From: Vibrio crassostreae 9ZC13
GTDB lineage: Bacteria > Pseudomonadota > Gammaproteobacteria > Enterobacterales > Vibrionaceae
Length of the DNA stretch: 64,000 nucleotides
NCBI RefSeq assembly: GCF_000272045.2
Contig: NZ_AJYZ02000040.1
Location: forward strand, 139,415-203,414
Direction: 5' to 3'
Made by a program: the position numbers and the translations under genes. Within the stretch, counting starts at the first letter, position 1; each line of letters opens with the position of its first letter. The notes under the pieces were generated by a model. The model made no database searches. It was not told the origin of the DNA and saw only the letters and a program-made list of their open reading frames with translations. Of the stretch, positions 19,223 through 29,793 are shown piece after piece.

Positions 19223-19813
19223 ATGGCTAAACGCTTTTGTAAGTTAAACCGTCGAGATATCACCGAACACTTGGGCGAGATCCACAGCTTGGTGACTGAA
19301 CCTAAGTTCGTGTGTCGTTCTTGCGCGCGTTCTTCGGCGGATCAAGCGAATCTATGCAAACCCACCGCAATTCCACCTCTTGGTTGTCAAAACAAACCCG
19401 TTGAAGAGAAAGTCGCATGCGGCCTGCTAGCGGAAACATTACCTGCACCAGAACTGTCGCTTGCGGAAATCAACGAGGCAATTGAACCGAGCGTACAAAT
19501 GTTCGATCCAGCCGCCGCTGATATGGCCCCTGAGCTTGCCAAAAAAGAAGCCGCACAGAAAAAAGCCAAGCTGAAAAAACTGATGGCGAAGGCGAGCGGT
19601 GATGAGAAAGCTGAACTCAAACAAGCGAAGAAAGCGGCTAAGAAACAAGAGAAGTACAATAAGAAACTGGCGAAGATGATTAAGAAGCAGCAAAAGCTGT
19701 TTAAGAAAAGTCAGAAGCTGGAAAGTGAATTGGAACGAATCAACCTACAACTTGATGATGTTGCCTTCACTGAAACCAAGACTCAGGTAGTGAGCCACAA
19801 TCAAATCCACTGA
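19223..19813 (+). CDS. Cys-rich, Lys-rich coiled-coil protein of unknown function
   Basis: 196 aa, no family recognised. The N-terminal 66 residues hold six cysteines (6, 31, 34, 45, 55, 66), including CRSC, so a metal or Fe-S site is possible. Residues about 107-180 are almost all Lys, Ala, Glu, Gln and Leu and should form a long basic coiled coil. There is no signal peptide or membrane segment. TGGAG precedes the ATG. A Fur-like box overlaps the promoter, and ftnA lies 1.7 kb away. A role in iron limitation is inferred from this, not shown. Confidence 0.75.
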   Translation: MAKRFCKLNRRDITEHLGEIHSLVTEPKFVCRSCARSSADQANLCKPTAIPPLGCQNKPVEEKVACGLLAETLPAPELSLAEINEAIEPSVQMFDPAAADMAPELAKKEAAQKKAKLKKLMAKASGDEKAELKQAKKAAKKQEKYNKKLAKMIKKQQKLFKKSQKLESELERINLQLDDVAFTETKTQVVSHNQIH

Positions 19814-19848
19814 AGTTGATTTGAATGGTTTATTGCTACAGCGATGAT

Positions 19849-19886
19849 TTAAAAAGAGCGACCTTAGGTCGCTCTTTTGCTTTTTG
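19849..19886 (+). terminator. Terminator of the Cys-rich gene
   Basis: AAAAGAGCGACCT pairs with AGGTCGCTCTTTT, with T-rich sequence after it. It stands between convergent genes. Confidence 0.85.
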
Positions 19887-19925
19887 GGGTTATCCGAGCT
19901 GACTCATGTAGCTCGTTCAAATCAG

Positions 19926-20804
19926 CTAAGCGTTGCTTGCGGATCTTGCTACGCGCTTCTTCACCCACGTCTCATTGACGAATAAAGAGAATAAGATAAC
20001 GGCGCCACCAATAGACAAGCGAACCAAATCGACATCTCTGTTCCAAATCAGGATATTCACCACCAGACCAGCAGGAACCAAGGCATTGTTCATCACTGCC
20101 AGCGCGCCAGCATTCACCATGCACGCGCCTTTATTCCACATAAAGTAACCCAGCCCCGACGCAATCAAGCCAAGGTAGATCAGGATTCCCCATTGAAGTG
20201 TGGTGGTGGGCAGTTTCTCTGGGTTGCCTAGTAGCATGAAAGCCACTGACGCGACACATAGCGCCCCTAAGTAGAAGTAACCAAATACGGTTCGCTGAGG
20301 CAACTCGGTCGATTCCTTCTCCATCACCACCTTGTAGCCCACCTGACCAATAGCAAAGCACAGGTTCGCGCCTTGCACGACGAGGAAGCCGACTAAAAAG
20401 TTTTCGTTAATACCTGCGAACTTAATGAATACCGCGCCCAATACTGCAATTGCCGCTGTCACTAGGTACCACGGAGAGAATTGCCCTTTGAGAAAGTCAT
20501 AAATAAGCGTGACGTAAATTGGCGTGAAAACGGTAAACAAAAGGACTTCAGGAACGGATAGCAGTAAGAAAGATTGATAGTAGAAGCAGTACATCAGGCC
20601 AAGCTGGATACCACCAATTGCCATCAATTTAGCGATCAGCTTACGCGATACGCCGCGAAACTTTAGGAAAGGAAGAAATACGACGCCGGCAAGGGCAACA
20701 CGCATTAAAACAGAGAACCAAGAATCAACCTGACCCGCAAGGTAAACGCCGATCAGGCTAAAGGAGAAGGCCCATAGGAGGGTAACACCAGCTAAATAGC
20801 TCAT
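19926..20804 (-). CDS. EamA-family (DMT superfamily) transporter
   Basis: A 292-aa membrane protein with about ten predicted helices in two EamA repeats, typical of the drug/metabolite transporter superfamily (RhaT/YdcZ-like exporters). The first helix begins at residue 2 and the C-terminus is basic (KKRVARS). The substrate cannot be inferred. A second, distantly similar EamA gene lies 4 kb away (23981-24889). The ribosome site is weak. Confidence 0.85.
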   Translation of the reverse strand: MSYLAGVTLLWAFSFSLIGVYLAGQVDSWFSVLMRVALAGVVFLPFLKFRGVSRKLIAKLMAIGGIQLGLMYCFYYQSFLLLSVPEVLLFTVFTPIYVTLIYDFLKGQFSPWYLVTAAIAVLGAVFIKFAGINENFLVGFLVVQGANLCFAIGQVGYKVVMEKESTELPQRTVFGYFYLGALCVASVAFMLLGNPEKLPTTTLQWGILIYLGLIASGLGYFMWNKGACMVNAGALAVMNNALVPAGLVVNILIWNRDVDLVRLSIGGAVILFSLFVNETWVKKRVARSASNA

Positions 20805-20856
20805 AGTAAAACTTCGTTAATAAGATATGAGCTGTATGTTACCTAACCTTAAATCA

Positions 20857-21291
20857 TTAGTCTTCTGAATCTCTTAGAGGCACGACCAGCATATCAACCG
20901 GAGAGGCGTTGATCAGTTGGCGTGTTGAAGAGAGCAGCTTGCTCCAAAAGTCTTGATGGTGACCGCAAACCACGAGATCAACATTGAACTCGTTGATGGT
21001 GTCACACAGCTCATGACTCAAATCACCACTGCCTACTAGGGTATGGGTGATCGGGTATTGGGCGTGCTCCGCAAAATTTTGCAGCTGAATACGAGACGCT
21101 TCCATCGCGTTGTGCTGGGTTTCGGCCATGTTGATATCAATCAGGCCGGTATACAGCTCTGCGTAGTTAATATCGATATGGATAAAAGAGACTTTGGCTT
21201 CCAATGGCTTAGCCAATGCTACCGCTTTATCCACAATTAATTTGCTGTCTTCTGATAAATCGACCGCGACCAAAATATGTTTGTAACTCAT
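20857..21291 (-). CDS. uspA: Universal stress protein A
   Basis: A 144-aa cytoplasmic protein, the length of E. coli UspA, beginning MSYKHILVAVDLSEDS. USP fold with a C-terminal segment VCGHHQDFWSKLLSS. UspA accumulates during growth arrest and stress. The start is set by GGAGG 6-7 nt before ATG 21291; the longer frame upstream lacks similarity. It is divergent from ftnA-uspB, and in E. coli uspA and uspB are also divergent neighbours. Confidence 0.94.
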   Translation of the reverse strand: MSYKHILVAVDLSEDSKLIVDKAVALAKPLEAKVSFIHIDINYAELYTGLIDINMAETQHNAMEASRIQLQNFAEHAQYPITHTLVGSGDLSHELCDTINEFNVDLVVCGHHQDFWSKLLSSTRQLINASPVDMLVVPLRDSED

Positions 21292-21480
21292 ATCGCTACC
21301 TCCTTTATTCATTGTCTGATTTAAGATTAGCACTATGCGATGGTTTTTTTTGCTGAAGTGATCTCATATCCACTGTCTTGCGTAATGACAGCTCGAAATA
21401 TTGGTTAACTAATGGCCTGCGAGATATTCATTAAATAGTGATATAGTAGAGAAAATTGAGGATGTAATTAGGAGTCTTAA

Positions 21481-22008
21481 ATGCTGTCAAAAACTATGGT
21501 TGAGCAACTGAATGATCAAATTAACCTAGAATTTTTCTCATCCAATCTATACTTACAAATGAGTGCTTGGTGTGAAGACAAAGGATTTGAAGGTGCAGCA
21601 GAGTTTCTGCGTGTTCATGCAGTAGAAGAAATGGAACATATGCAGCGTCTTTTCACTTACGTAAGTGAAACAGGTGCAATGCCAATTCTAGGTGCGATTG
21701 AAGCGCCAAAACATGAATTTGATAGCCTTGGTGCTGTGTTCCGTGAAACTTATGAACATGAGCAAATGATTACTCAAAAGATAAACAAACTGGCTCACGT
21801 TGCTTTCAGCACACAAGATTACTCAACCTTTAACTTCCTGCAATGGTACGTTGCAGAGCAACACGAAGAAGAGAAGTTGTTTAAAGGTGTATTGGATAAG
21901 CTAGAGCTTGTTGGTGAAGACGGTAAAGCACTGTTCTTTATTGATAAAGACCTAGCGCAATTGGCAAAAGATGGTTCATCTTCAATTATGGAAGCTCCTG
22001 CCGTTTAG
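21481..22008 (+). CDS. ftnA: Non-haem ferritin
   Basis: A 175-aa iron-storage ferritin. Ferroxidase-centre ligands are visible in the four-helix bundle: Glu in [12 protein letters not shown], the EEMEHM pair on helix B, and later EHEQMIT and EQHEEEKLF. It should form a 24-subunit shell that oxidises and stores Fe(II) in the cytoplasm. AGGAG precedes the ATG. It sits where uspB alone is found in E. coli and is followed by uspB. Confidence 0.95.
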   Translation: MLSKTMVEQLNDQINLEFFSSNLYLQMSAWCEDKGFEGAAEFLRVHAVEEMEHMQRLFTYVSETGAMPILGAIEAPKHEFDSLGAVFRETYEHEQMITQKINKLAHVAFSTQDYSTFNFLQWYVAEQHEEEKLFKGVLDKLELVGEDGKALFFIDKDLAQLAKDGSSSIMEAPAV

Positions 22009-22076
22009 GTAGTACGGGAAAGACACTGATTATCTTTTTCTTTTGAGTTTTCTTATGAAGATGTAGGGAGGAAAGG

Positions 22077-22400
22077 ATGATCAGCGGCGACACTATTCTA
22101 TTTGCACTAATGGTTGTGACTTGCGTGAACTGGGCGCGATATTTTACTGCGCTAAGAACACTCATTTATATAATGCGAGAAGCACATCCTCTACTTTATC
22201 AACAAGTAGACGGAGGTGGATTCTTCACAACTCATGGCAATATGACCAAGCAGGTTCGCTTGTTTAGTTACATCAAAAGCAAAGAGTACCACCATCATCA
22301 CGACGAAGTGTTTATGTCGAAGTGTGATCGCGTAAGACAGTTGTTTATACTTTCTTCCGCTCTGCTGGGTGTAACGTTGCTGTCTTCTTTCATCGTCTAA
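22077..22400 (+). CDS. uspB: Universal stress protein B
   Basis: A 107-aa membrane protein with one helix at each end (about 4-25 and 88-106), matching UspB. It contains the family segment [16 protein letters not shown]. UspB is a stationary-phase, RpoS-dependent protein that affects ethanol tolerance in E. coli. GGGAGGAAAGG directly precedes the ATG. Probably cotranscribed with ftnA (68-nt gap), since no terminator lies between them. Confidence 0.92.
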   Translation: MISGDTILFALMVVTCVNWARYFTALRTLIYIMREAHPLLYQQVDGGGFFTTHGNMTKQVRLFSYIKSKEYHHHHDEVFMSKCDRVRQLFILSSALLGVTLLSSFIV

Positions 22401-22557
22401 GTTATTTAGTACGTGTGAAGTAGAGTTTAGGTTTTGGTGTAAAGCTTCGGTTGTTGGTTCGCTAAGCCAAGTAGTGGTTTTGCTGCTGTCTGCAAATTGT
22501 ACAATTGAACATCAATTGCAAAGTTTAAAATTGCCGCTAAAATAGCGAGCAATTAGT

Positions 22558-22591
22558 AAGGATGTGCTGTTTATGCACATCCTTTTTTATT
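22558..22591 (+). terminator. Terminator downstream of ftnA-uspB
   Basis: AAGGATGTGC pairs with GCACATCCTT, followed by TTTTA. Confidence 0.82.
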
Positions 22592-22650
22592 GATGGCATT
22601 TCGAGAACAGGGTGTACTCGGGCTGCAAAAGTGAAGAAAAGCAGAACCAC

Positions 22651-23844
22651 ATGAGTGAAAAATTTGATGTAATCGTAATTGGTGCGGGCGCCGCAGGCTT
22701 AATGTGTGCTGCGGAAGCGGGTAAACGTGGCCGACGAGTGCTGGTGGTTGATCATGCAAAGAAACCAGGCAGAAAAATTTTAATCTCAGGTGGCGGTCGT
22801 TGTAACTTCACTAACTATGATGTTTCAGCCAACAACTTCCTGTGTAACAACCCTCACTTCGTGAAGTCAGCTTTATCTCAATACACCAACTGGGATTTTA
22901 TCTCGATGGTGAGCAAGTACGGTATTGAGTTCGAAGAGCGTGATCACGGCCAGTTGTTCTGTGTGAATGACCACACAGCAAAAGATATCGTGAGCATGCT
23001 GCTTGACGAGTGTAAGCAGGCGAAAGTCGAACAACGCTACCGTTGTGATGTTCACTCCATCGAAAAAACAGACGCTGGCTTCAAGATGCACCTCAATACC
23101 GACGAAGTTGAGTGTGACTCACTGGTTGTGGCGACAGGTGGTTTGTCGATGCCTAAGCTGGGCGCAACGCCATTTGGCTATAAGATTGCCGAGCAATTTG
23201 GTTTGTCTGTGATACCAACTACCGCAGGCTTAGTGCCATTCACTCTACATAAAGAAGATAAAGAAGCTTTCGCAGAGCTTTCTGGTATCGCAATTCCTGC
23301 CGAGATCACCGCGCAAGACGGAACCTTGTTCAAAGAAGCGTTGCTGTTTACCCACCGCGGCCTATCGGGTCCTTCGGTACTGCAAATCTCTTCTTTCTGG
23401 AAGGCGGGTCAGTCGGTTTCGATTAATCTAGTACCAGAAGTCGATGTAGCTGAACTGCTGGCTAACTCTCGCGAGAAGCACCCAAATCAGAGCCTGAAAA
23501 ACACCTTAGCGAAAGCATTACCAAAGCGTTTTGTAGAAGTACTGATTGACCGCAAAGAGCTTGAAGACAAGCCGCTCAAGCAGTTCAATGAAAAACAGCT
23601 GAATGACATTGTAGAGCATTTAGAGAACTGGAAAATTGCGCCAAACGGCACGGAAGGTTACCGAACAGCGGAAGTGACTCTAGGCGGTGTGGACACCAAT
23701 CATCTATCTTCAAAAACCATGGAATGTAAGAGCGTGTCTGGCCTCTATTTCATTGGTGAAGTGATGGACGTAACCGGTTGGTTAGGCGGCTATAATTTCC
23801 AATGGTGTTGGAGTTCTGGCTTTGCAGCAGGTCAGTGGGTTTAA
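22651..23844 (+). CDS. yhiN: YhiN-family FAD-dependent oxidoreductase (HI0933-like)
   Basis: A 397-aa flavoprotein (E. coli YhiN 400). The N-terminal FAD site is VIGAGAAGLMCAAEAG, followed by GRKILISGGGRCNFTN and the C-terminal GWLGGYNFQWCWSSG. The biochemical substrate is not firmly established. ATG 22651 was chosen over a GTG 13 codons upstream because family similarity starts at EKFDVIVIG. Confidence 0.92.
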   Translation: MSEKFDVIVIGAGAAGLMCAAEAGKRGRRVLVVDHAKKPGRKILISGGGRCNFTNYDVSANNFLCNNPHFVKSALSQYTNWDFISMVSKYGIEFEERDHGQLFCVNDHTAKDIVSMLLDECKQAKVEQRYRCDVHSIEKTDAGFKMHLNTDEVECDSLVVATGGLSMPKLGATPFGYKIAEQFGLSVIPTTAGLVPFTLHKEDKEAFAELSGIAIPAEITAQDGTLFKEALLFTHRGLSGPSVLQISSFWKAGQSVSINLVPEVDVAELLANSREKHPNQSLKNTLAKALPKRFVEVLIDRKELEDKPLKQFNEKQLNDIVEHLENWKIAPNGTEGYRTAEVTLGGVDTNHLSSKTMECKSVSGLYFIGEVMDVTGWLGGYNFQWCWSSGFAAGQWV

Positions 23845-23880
23845 GCTTTGAGCCTATCCATTAGATTTTAAATTACATAA

Positions 23881-23913
23881 AAATGGCGAGTCATAGGACT
23901 CGCCATTTTTGTA
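23881..23913. terminator. Bidirectional terminator between yhiN and the EamA gene
   Basis: AAATGGCGAGTC pairs with GACTCGCCATTTTT; A/T runs flank both sides of the convergent genes. Confidence 0.85.
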
Positions 23914-23980
23914 TTCAAAGCTTGTTATCGTTGATAATTCGGGAAGTCGCGTAGTGCGATAATCCTAATCTTTCTGGGCA

Positions 23981-24889
23981 TTAACTTTCAGGGCTGAGGT
24001 TGTTTTTCTTCTTTCCCCATTTGATCTGCTGGATAACAAGGCCGGCAATGATCAGTACCAAGCCAAACAGGGTCGCTGGGTGAATCTCTTCGCCGATAAT
24101 AGTGGAAAGTAGCATCAACGAGATAAACGGCGAGGCAAAAATTAGGTTGCTGATACGTGCCGTGTTGTTGGTCAGTTTTAATGCCGAGAGCCACAAGACA
24201 AAGGTAATGCCCATCTCGAACAGGCCAACATAAGTTACGGCCATCCAACCTTTCGCTGTGATTTGGCTAAAGCTCTCGCCTTCAAAAAGGGTTAAACCGA
24301 TCGCGAAAGGTAATGCCACTAAGAAACCAAGCAGTACGCCAACCACTGGGTCAGCCTTGTTTTTGGTGTTGAGAATCCAATATCCTGCCCAAAGCAGAGT
24401 AGAAAGCAGCGCCAGTGCCACACCGAGTGGGCTATCGAACTGCATGCCTAACACATCGCCTTTGGTGGCAATAACTACCACACCCGCATAGCTGAAGGTA
24501 CACGCAATCCAATCTTGCTTACGAATCTTTTGCCCCAGAAAAACCGCCGCCATTAAGGTTAGCGTGATAGCCCAGCTGTAGTTGATGGCTTGAGCTTGAG
24601 AAGCGGGCAGCAGGTCGTAGGCTTTGAATAGAATCAGGTAATAAGCCAATGGGTTAACCAAGCCGAGCAGCAGGTAATACCAAGGGTTTGAAAGGAACGT
24701 TGTACTCAGCTGAGAGAGCTTACCTTGAAAGGCGCAGACTGCGATCAGCGCAATCGACGACACAATACTGGCAATGGTCAGCATTTGAATCGGTGAAAAC
24801 TCAGCAAGGGTCAGCTTAAAAGCAGTAGCGACCGTTGACCACAGCAGTACTGCGGAAAGGCCAAAGCCCAAGGCACGACGTTCGTTCAT
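23981..24889 (-). CDS. EamA-family (DMT superfamily) transporter
   Basis: A 302-aa membrane protein of about ten helices in two EamA repeats. It opens LGFGLSAVLLWSTVATAFKL, with conserved Pro and aromatic residues in YAGVVVIATKG, and ends in a basic tail KWGKKKN. A metabolite exporter is likely; the substrate is unknown. Confidence 0.87.
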   Translation of the reverse strand: MNERRALGFGLSAVLLWSTVATAFKLTLAEFSPIQMLTIASIVSSIALIAVCAFQGKLSQLSTTFLSNPWYYLLLGLVNPLAYYLILFKAYDLLPASQAQAINYSWAITLTLMAAVFLGQKIRKQDWIACTFSYAGVVVIATKGDVLGMQFDSPLGVALALLSTLLWAGYWILNTKNKADPVVGVLLGFLVALPFAIGLTLFEGESFSQITAKGWMAVTYVGLFEMGITFVLWLSALKLTNNTARISNLIFASPFISLMLLSTIIGEEIHPATLFGLVLIIAGLVIQQIKWGKKKNNLSPES

Positions 24890-25027
24890 GGTAACTCATT
24901 CTAATTTGATGGGACAGAATACGGAGCGCCTAGTCTATCTGTCGAATTTTAATACGGCAAACTGGACATTTATCCAGTATCAAAATACCATTTAATGAGT
25001 TATTTCAAATTAGGCTAAATCATTATC

Positions 25028-26560
25028 ATGCAATGGATTATCGAACATCAGGCAACGCTTATTGCTGCAATTTCTGGCGCGCTCGTCAGCGGCGGTGTCG
25101 TGGGTTGGTGGATTAAACAGAAGCTCTCTTTTCAGCAGCGATTGCTCGAGCAGCAGCTAGAGTCCGATCGTTTGTTGCATGAATCTCAGCAAGCTCAGCT
25201 CAAAGCATCACTCGCAGAGGCGCAACAAGAGCTCGATGAGTTAGATGATGACCGAGACAAAGCGGCATTCGAGCTCAAGCAGGCGCACGGTAAGGTGATG
25301 GCTGCAATGGAAAAACTGCGCTACTTTGAGGCGGTAAAGCAAGAGCGCCAGCAGTACGCTGATGAGATCAATGTGCTTAAAGATCATAAGTCTGAATTAG
25401 AAGCCGAGCTGCGCGAGCAAGAAGCAAGGCATGACCAAGAAAACCTCGCCAATAGCGAAAAGCTGCAGTTGCTAGAGCAAGCTGAATCACGACTTAAGCA
25501 GCAGTTTGAACTGTTAGCGAATCAACTGTTTGAAACCAAAACCGCCAAGGTTGATCAGCAGAACAAGCAGAGCCTAGAAGGTTTGTTGTCACCTTTGAGA
25601 GAACAGCTAGAAGGTTTTAAAAAGCAGGTTAACGACAGCTTCAGCCAAGAAGCCAAAGAGCGTCATACTTTGGTGCATGAGCTTAAAAACCTGCAGCGTC
25701 TTAATGAGAGTATGACGCGTGAAGCGGTGAACCTGACTCAAGCGCTAAAGGGTGACAACAAACAACAAGGTAACTGGGGCGAGGTGGTGCTGGCTCGCGT
25801 GCTTGCTGAATCAGGACTGCGCGAAGGCCACGAATACCAAACGCAAGTGAACCTGCAAAACGATGCGGGCAAGCGTTATCAACCGGATGTGATTGTGCAT
25901 CTGCCACAAGACAAGCAAGTGGTGGTCGATTCAAAAATGGCGCTGGTGGCATTTGAACGCTATTTCAATGCCGAAACCGATCAGCAACGCGATGCTGCAT
26001 TGCGCGATCACTTGGTGTCACTGCGAGCGCACATCAAAGGCTTGAGCCAGAAAGATTATCATCAGCTCAAAGGCATACAGAGTCTGGATTACGTGTTGAT
26101 GTTTATCCCGGTTGAACCAGCATTCCAAGTGGCGATTCAGGCGGATCCTAGCTTGGTGAAAGACGCGATGGAGCAAAATATCATCTTGGTCAGCCCAACC
26201 ACTTTGCTGGTGGCACTGCGTACCATTGATAACCTGTGGCGTAACGACAGACAGAACCAGAACGCACAGGTTATCGCAGAACGTGCGAGCAAGCTTTACG
26301 ACAAGCTGCGCCTGTTTGTTGATGATATGGAAGGCCTTGGCAGCTCACTTGATAGAGCAAACCAAAGTTATCAAGGGGCGATGAATAAGCTAGTCACAGG
26401 GCGAGGCAACGTGATTCGTCAGGCCGAAAGCTTCAAGCAATTGGGTGTTGAAGTGAAGAAACCGATCTCGATTGGTTTGGCCGAAATGGCGCAAAATGAG
26501 GCTTTTTCAGAAAATGCCTCCTTAGTAGAAAGACAACCCGCTGAGGATAAAGTAAACTAA
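25028..26560 (+). CDS. rmuC: DNA recombination protein RmuC
   Basis: 510 aa. An N-terminal membrane anchor (about 8-30) is followed by a long coiled coil (about 35-220, Gln/Glu/Leu-rich) and then the RmuC nuclease-like core: GNWGEVVLARVLAESGLREG, PDVIVHLPQDKQVVVDSKM and FIPVEPAF. RmuC limits inversions between short inverted repeats in E. coli. That is of interest here because the window holds a long inverted repeat pair. No strong ribosome site precedes the ATG. The ubiE gene follows in the same direction after 50 bp. Confidence 0.93.
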   Translation: MQWIIEHQATLIAAISGALVSGGVVGWWIKQKLSFQQRLLEQQLESDRLLHESQQAQLKASLAEAQQELDELDDDRDKAAFELKQAHGKVMAAMEKLRYFEAVKQERQQYADEINVLKDHKSELEAELREQEARHDQENLANSEKLQLLEQAESRLKQQFELLANQLFETKTAKVDQQNKQSLEGLLSPLREQLEGFKKQVNDSFSQEAKERHTLVHELKNLQRLNESMTREAVNLTQALKGDNKQQGNWGEVVLARVLAESGLREGHEYQTQVNLQNDAGKRYQPDVIVHLPQDKQVVVDSKMALVAFERYFNAETDQQRDAALRDHLVSLRAHIKGLSQKDYHQLKGIQSLDYVLMFIPVEPAFQVAIQADPSLVKDAMEQNIILVSPTTLLVALRTIDNLWRNDRQNQNAQVIAERASKLYDKLRLFVDDMEGLGSSLDRANQSYQGAMNKLVTGRGNVIRQAESFKQLGVEVKKPISIGLAEMAQNEAFSENASLVERQPAEDKVN

Positions 26561-26610
26561 TCGGCCGCAGCGCCTCTAAACACGGAGCGTGCTGTCGATG
26601 AGAACTTACC

Positions 26611-27405
26611 ATGGTAGATAACAGCATTATGGACACAAGCGTGCAGACAAATTCAGCAGTAGAGTCAGAAACCACACACTTTGGTTTCGAAACAGTCGCA
26701 AAAGACGAAAAAGTCGCGAAAGTAGCAGAGGTATTTCACTCTGTAGCCGCTAAATACGACATCATGAATGACTTAATGTCGGGTGGTGTTCACCGCTTGT
26801 GGAAGCGATTCACGATTGATTGCAGTGGCGTTCGCCCTGGTCAGCGTATCCTAGATCTTGGTGGTGGTACTGGCGACCTTACTGCGAAATTCTCGCGTAT
26901 CGTTGGTGAAAAAGGCCACGTGGTTCTTGCTGATATCAACAACTCAATGCTGAATGTTGGCCGTGATAAGCTGCGTGATAGCGGCATTGTTGGCAACGTA
27001 CACTACGTACAAGCGAACGCTGAAGAGTTGCCATTCCCAGATAACTACTTCGATTGCATTACGATCAGCTTCTGTCTGCGTAACGTAACCGATAAAGACC
27101 AAGCGCTGCGTTCTATGTACCGCGTACTTAAGCCGGGTGGCCGTCTGTTGGTTCTTGAGTTTTCTAAGCCAGTGCTTGAGCCACTATCAAAGGTTTACGA
27201 TGCCTACTCTTTCCACCTGTTGCCAAAAATGGGTGAGCTGATTGCCAACGACGCAGACAGCTATCGTTACCTTGCAGAATCAATCCGCATGCACCCTAAC
27301 CAAGAAACCTTGGAAGGCATGATGCAAGACGCGGGTTTCGAGAATACTAAATACTTCAACCTAACGGGCGGCATTGTTGCGCTGCACCGCGGTTACAAGT
27401 TCTAG
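26611..27405 (+). CDS. ubiE: Ubiquinone/menaquinone biosynthesis C-methyltransferase
   Basis: A 264-aa SAM-dependent methyltransferase that acts on demethylmenaquinone and on the benzoquinol precursor of ubiquinone. Landmarks are THFGF, the SAM site [28 protein letters not shown] and [14 protein letters not shown]. The ATG at 26611 gives MVDNS..., resembling the E. coli start MVDKS; ATG 26629 is an alternative. First gene of the ubiE-ubiJ-ubiB set. Confidence 0.95.
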   Translation: MVDNSIMDTSVQTNSAVESETTHFGFETVAKDEKVAKVAEVFHSVAAKYDIMNDLMSGGVHRLWKRFTIDCSGVRPGQRILDLGGGTGDLTAKFSRIVGEKGHVVLADINNSMLNVGRDKLRDSGIVGNVHYVQANAEELPFPDNYFDCITISFCLRNVTDKDQALRSMYRVLKPGGRLLVLEFSKPVLEPLSKVYDAYSFHLLPKMGELIANDADSYRYLAESIRMHPNQETLEGMMQDAGFENTKYFNLTGGIVALHRGYKF

Positions 27406-27503
27406 TCGAACTTGGTAGTAGGCTCTTAGGGCGTGCTAAACAATAAGAATAAAGACAGAACGGATAGGTTAAGGCTTATCCGTTTTCAAAGGTAAGGACA
27501 GTC

Positions 27504-28109
27504 ATGCCATTTGATCCATTGGTAACCGCGGTTATTGAAACCTCTTTAAATACTTTCGTGAACGATGATCCAGCACTGGTTCGTCGTTTGTCTCGTTTAA
27601 AGGGGCAGATCATTCAAGTCAATTTGAAAGAGTTGAATAAAACACTCACTTTCGTTTTCAGCCAACAGATTGATGTGTTGTCAGAATACGAAGGGCAGCC
27701 TGACTGCTACCTATCTTTGAACCTATCGGTGTTACCTGAACTGCGTGAGCAATCGAACATCACCAAGCTGATCAAGCAAGATAAGCTGATCTTAGAGGGT
27801 GATATTCAACTGGCACAGAAATTTGCTCAGCTGATGACAGACTGCAAGCCTGATTTGGAAGAGTGGTTATCGCGCGTAACGGGTGATGTGGTTGCGCATA
27901 CCTTGGTGCAAGGCGTTAAAAACGTCGGTGGCTTTGTGGCAAAACAGGCGACTAAGCATCAAAACCATGTTGCTCAAGTTCTGACTGAAGAGTGGAAGAT
28001 CGCACCTGCACCGTTAGAAGTCGCGCATTTTTGCGACCAAGTTGATGACGTAAAAAGCTCTGCTGCTCGTCTTGAAGCTAAGTTGAACGCTCTGTTGGAG
28101 AAAGCATGA
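27504..28109 (+). CDS. ubiJ: Ubiquinone biosynthesis accessory factor UbiJ
   Basis: A 201-aa protein with an N-terminal SCP2 lipid-binding domain and a C-terminal helix rich in charged residues. UbiJ binds polyprenyl intermediates and scaffolds the soluble ubiquinone complex. It lies between ubiE and ubiB as in E. coli, and its stop overlaps the ubiB start by 4 nt (ATGA), implying coupled translation. A small hairpin (27459-27484) lies in the gap after ubiE. Confidence 0.92.
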   Translation: MPFDPLVTAVIETSLNTFVNDDPALVRRLSRLKGQIIQVNLKELNKTLTFVFSQQIDVLSEYEGQPDCYLSLNLSVLPELREQSNITKLIKQDKLILEGDIQLAQKFAQLMTDCKPDLEEWLSRVTGDVVAHTLVQGVKNVGGFVAKQATKHQNHVAQVLTEEWKIAPAPLEVAHFCDQVDDVKSSAARLEAKLNALLEKA

Positions 28110-29740
28110 CCCCAGCAGAACTGAAACGTCTTTATCATATTATCAAGGTACAGTTGGAATACGGCCTTGATGAGTTGATGCCGGAACACCAACTGACTAA
28201 AGCCCCTTTGTTGGCGCGAAAGTCACTGTTTTGGCTCAAGAACAAGCATCAAGATAAAGAGTTGGGTCATCGCTTGCGCCTTGCGCTGCAAGAACTTGGT
28301 CCAGTGTGGATCAAGTTTGGACAGATGATGTCGACACGTCGTGATCTGTTCCCTCCTCATATCGCCGATCAGTTGGCGTTGTTGCAAGACCAAGTTGCGC
28401 CGTTTGATGGTCAACTGGCGAAGCAAGATATGGAAAAGGCGTTGGGTGGCAGTTTAGACAACTGGTTTACCGACTTTGATATCGAGCCACTGGCTTCTGC
28501 TTCTATCGCTCAGGTGCATACGGCAAAGCTTAAAGAGAGCGGCCGCGAGATTGTTCTGAAGGTAATTCGCCCTGATATTCGCCCGGTGATTGATGCAGAT
28601 CTAAAACTGATGCACCGAATGGCGCGTATAGTCGCTAAGTCGCTTCCTGAAGCACGTCGTTTGAAACCGGTTGAGGTCGTTCACGAGTACGAAAAAACGT
28701 TAATTGATGAACTAGACCTGCGCCGTGAGGCGGCCAATGCCATTCAACTGCGACGTAATTTTGAAGGCAGTGAAGAGCTGTATGTTCCAGAGGTTATCCC
28801 TGATCTAAGCAGCGAAACCCTGATGGTGTCAGAGCGTATCTACGGTATTCAAGTCTCCGATATTGAGACGCTAGAAGCCAACGGCACCAACATGAAATTG
28901 CTCGCGGAACGCGGTGTGACGGTATTCTTTACCCAAGTATTCCGAGACAGCTTTTTCCATGCAGACATGCACCCGGGCAACGTATTTGTTAACCCAGAGA
29001 ATCCAGATAACCCTCAGTGGATTGGTTTGGATTGTGGCATTGTCGGCACGCTCAACAGCGAAGATAAGCGCTATTTAGCAGAGAACTTGTTGGCTTTCTT
29101 CAATCGAGATTACCGTAAAGTTGCCGAGCTGCACGTGGATTCGGGGTGGGTGCCACACGACACTAACGTCAATGATTTTGAGTTCGCGATCCGTATGGTG
29201 TGTGAGCCAATCTTTGCAAAACCACTTGGCGAGATCTCATTTGGCCATGTGTTGCTAAACTTATTTAATACAGCAAGACGTTTCAACATGGAGGTTCAGC
29301 CTCAGTTGGTACTTCTACAGAAGACCTTGTTGTATGTGGAAGGCCTAGGTCGTCAGTTGTATCCGCAACTTGATTTGTGGGCAACCGCCAAGCCTTTCCT
29401 TGAAACCTGGATGATGAATCAGGTGGGGCCGCAAGCTGTGATCAACGCAGTAAAAGAGCGCGCGCCATTCTGGGCAGAAAAACTGCCAGAGCTGCCAGAG
29501 CTACTTTATGACAGCTTGCGCCAAGGTAAAGCGATGAACCACAGAATGGATCAGCTTTATCAAGGTTACCGAGATAGTAAGCGTCAGCAAGCAACTGGAA
29601 AGTTTTTGTTTGGCGTTGGAGCCACTTTAGTCGTATGCTCCGCAATATTAGTTTCAAGCCCTTATGAGCAGCTATCTATGGGCTGTGGCATCGCAGGTGT
29701 CACATTTTGGTTGCTTAGTTGGCGAGCTTACCGTCGTTAG
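28106..29740 (+). CDS. ubiB: Ubiquinone biosynthesis regulatory protein kinase-like UbiB
   Basis: 544 aa (E. coli 546). UbiB-family atypical kinase: [11 protein letters not shown], an Ala-rich nucleotide loop ASASIAQVH, the catalytic [10 protein letters not shown] and the metal-binding LDCGIVG. Two C-terminal membrane helices follow (about 497-540). It supports ubiquinone synthesis at the inner membrane, probably by ATP-driven handling of the lipid precursor. Confidence 0.95.
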   Translation: MTPAELKRLYHIIKVQLEYGLDELMPEHQLTKAPLLARKSLFWLKNKHQDKELGHRLRLALQELGPVWIKFGQMMSTRRDLFPPHIADQLALLQDQVAPFDGQLAKQDMEKALGGSLDNWFTDFDIEPLASASIAQVHTAKLKESGREIVLKVIRPDIRPVIDADLKLMHRMARIVAKSLPEARRLKPVEVVHEYEKTLIDELDLRREAANAIQLRRNFEGSEELYVPEVIPDLSSETLMVSERIYGIQVSDIETLEANGTNMKLLAERGVTVFFTQVFRDSFFHADMHPGNVFVNPENPDNPQWIGLDCGIVGTLNSEDKRYLAENLLAFFNRDYRKVAELHVDSGWVPHDTNVNDFEFAIRMVCEPIFAKPLGEISFGHVLLNLFNTARRFNMEVQPQLVLLQKTLLYVEGLGRQLYPQLDLWATAKPFLETWMMNQVGPQAVINAVKERAPFWAEKLPELPELLYDSLRQGKAMNHRMDQLYQGYRDSKRQQATGKFLFGVGATLVVCSAILVSSPYEQLSMGCGIAGVTFWLLSWRAYRR

Positions 29741-29793
29741 ACAGTAGACTCTCTTAATATTTTTATGTGTAGACAGACCCGAGGACAATGACA

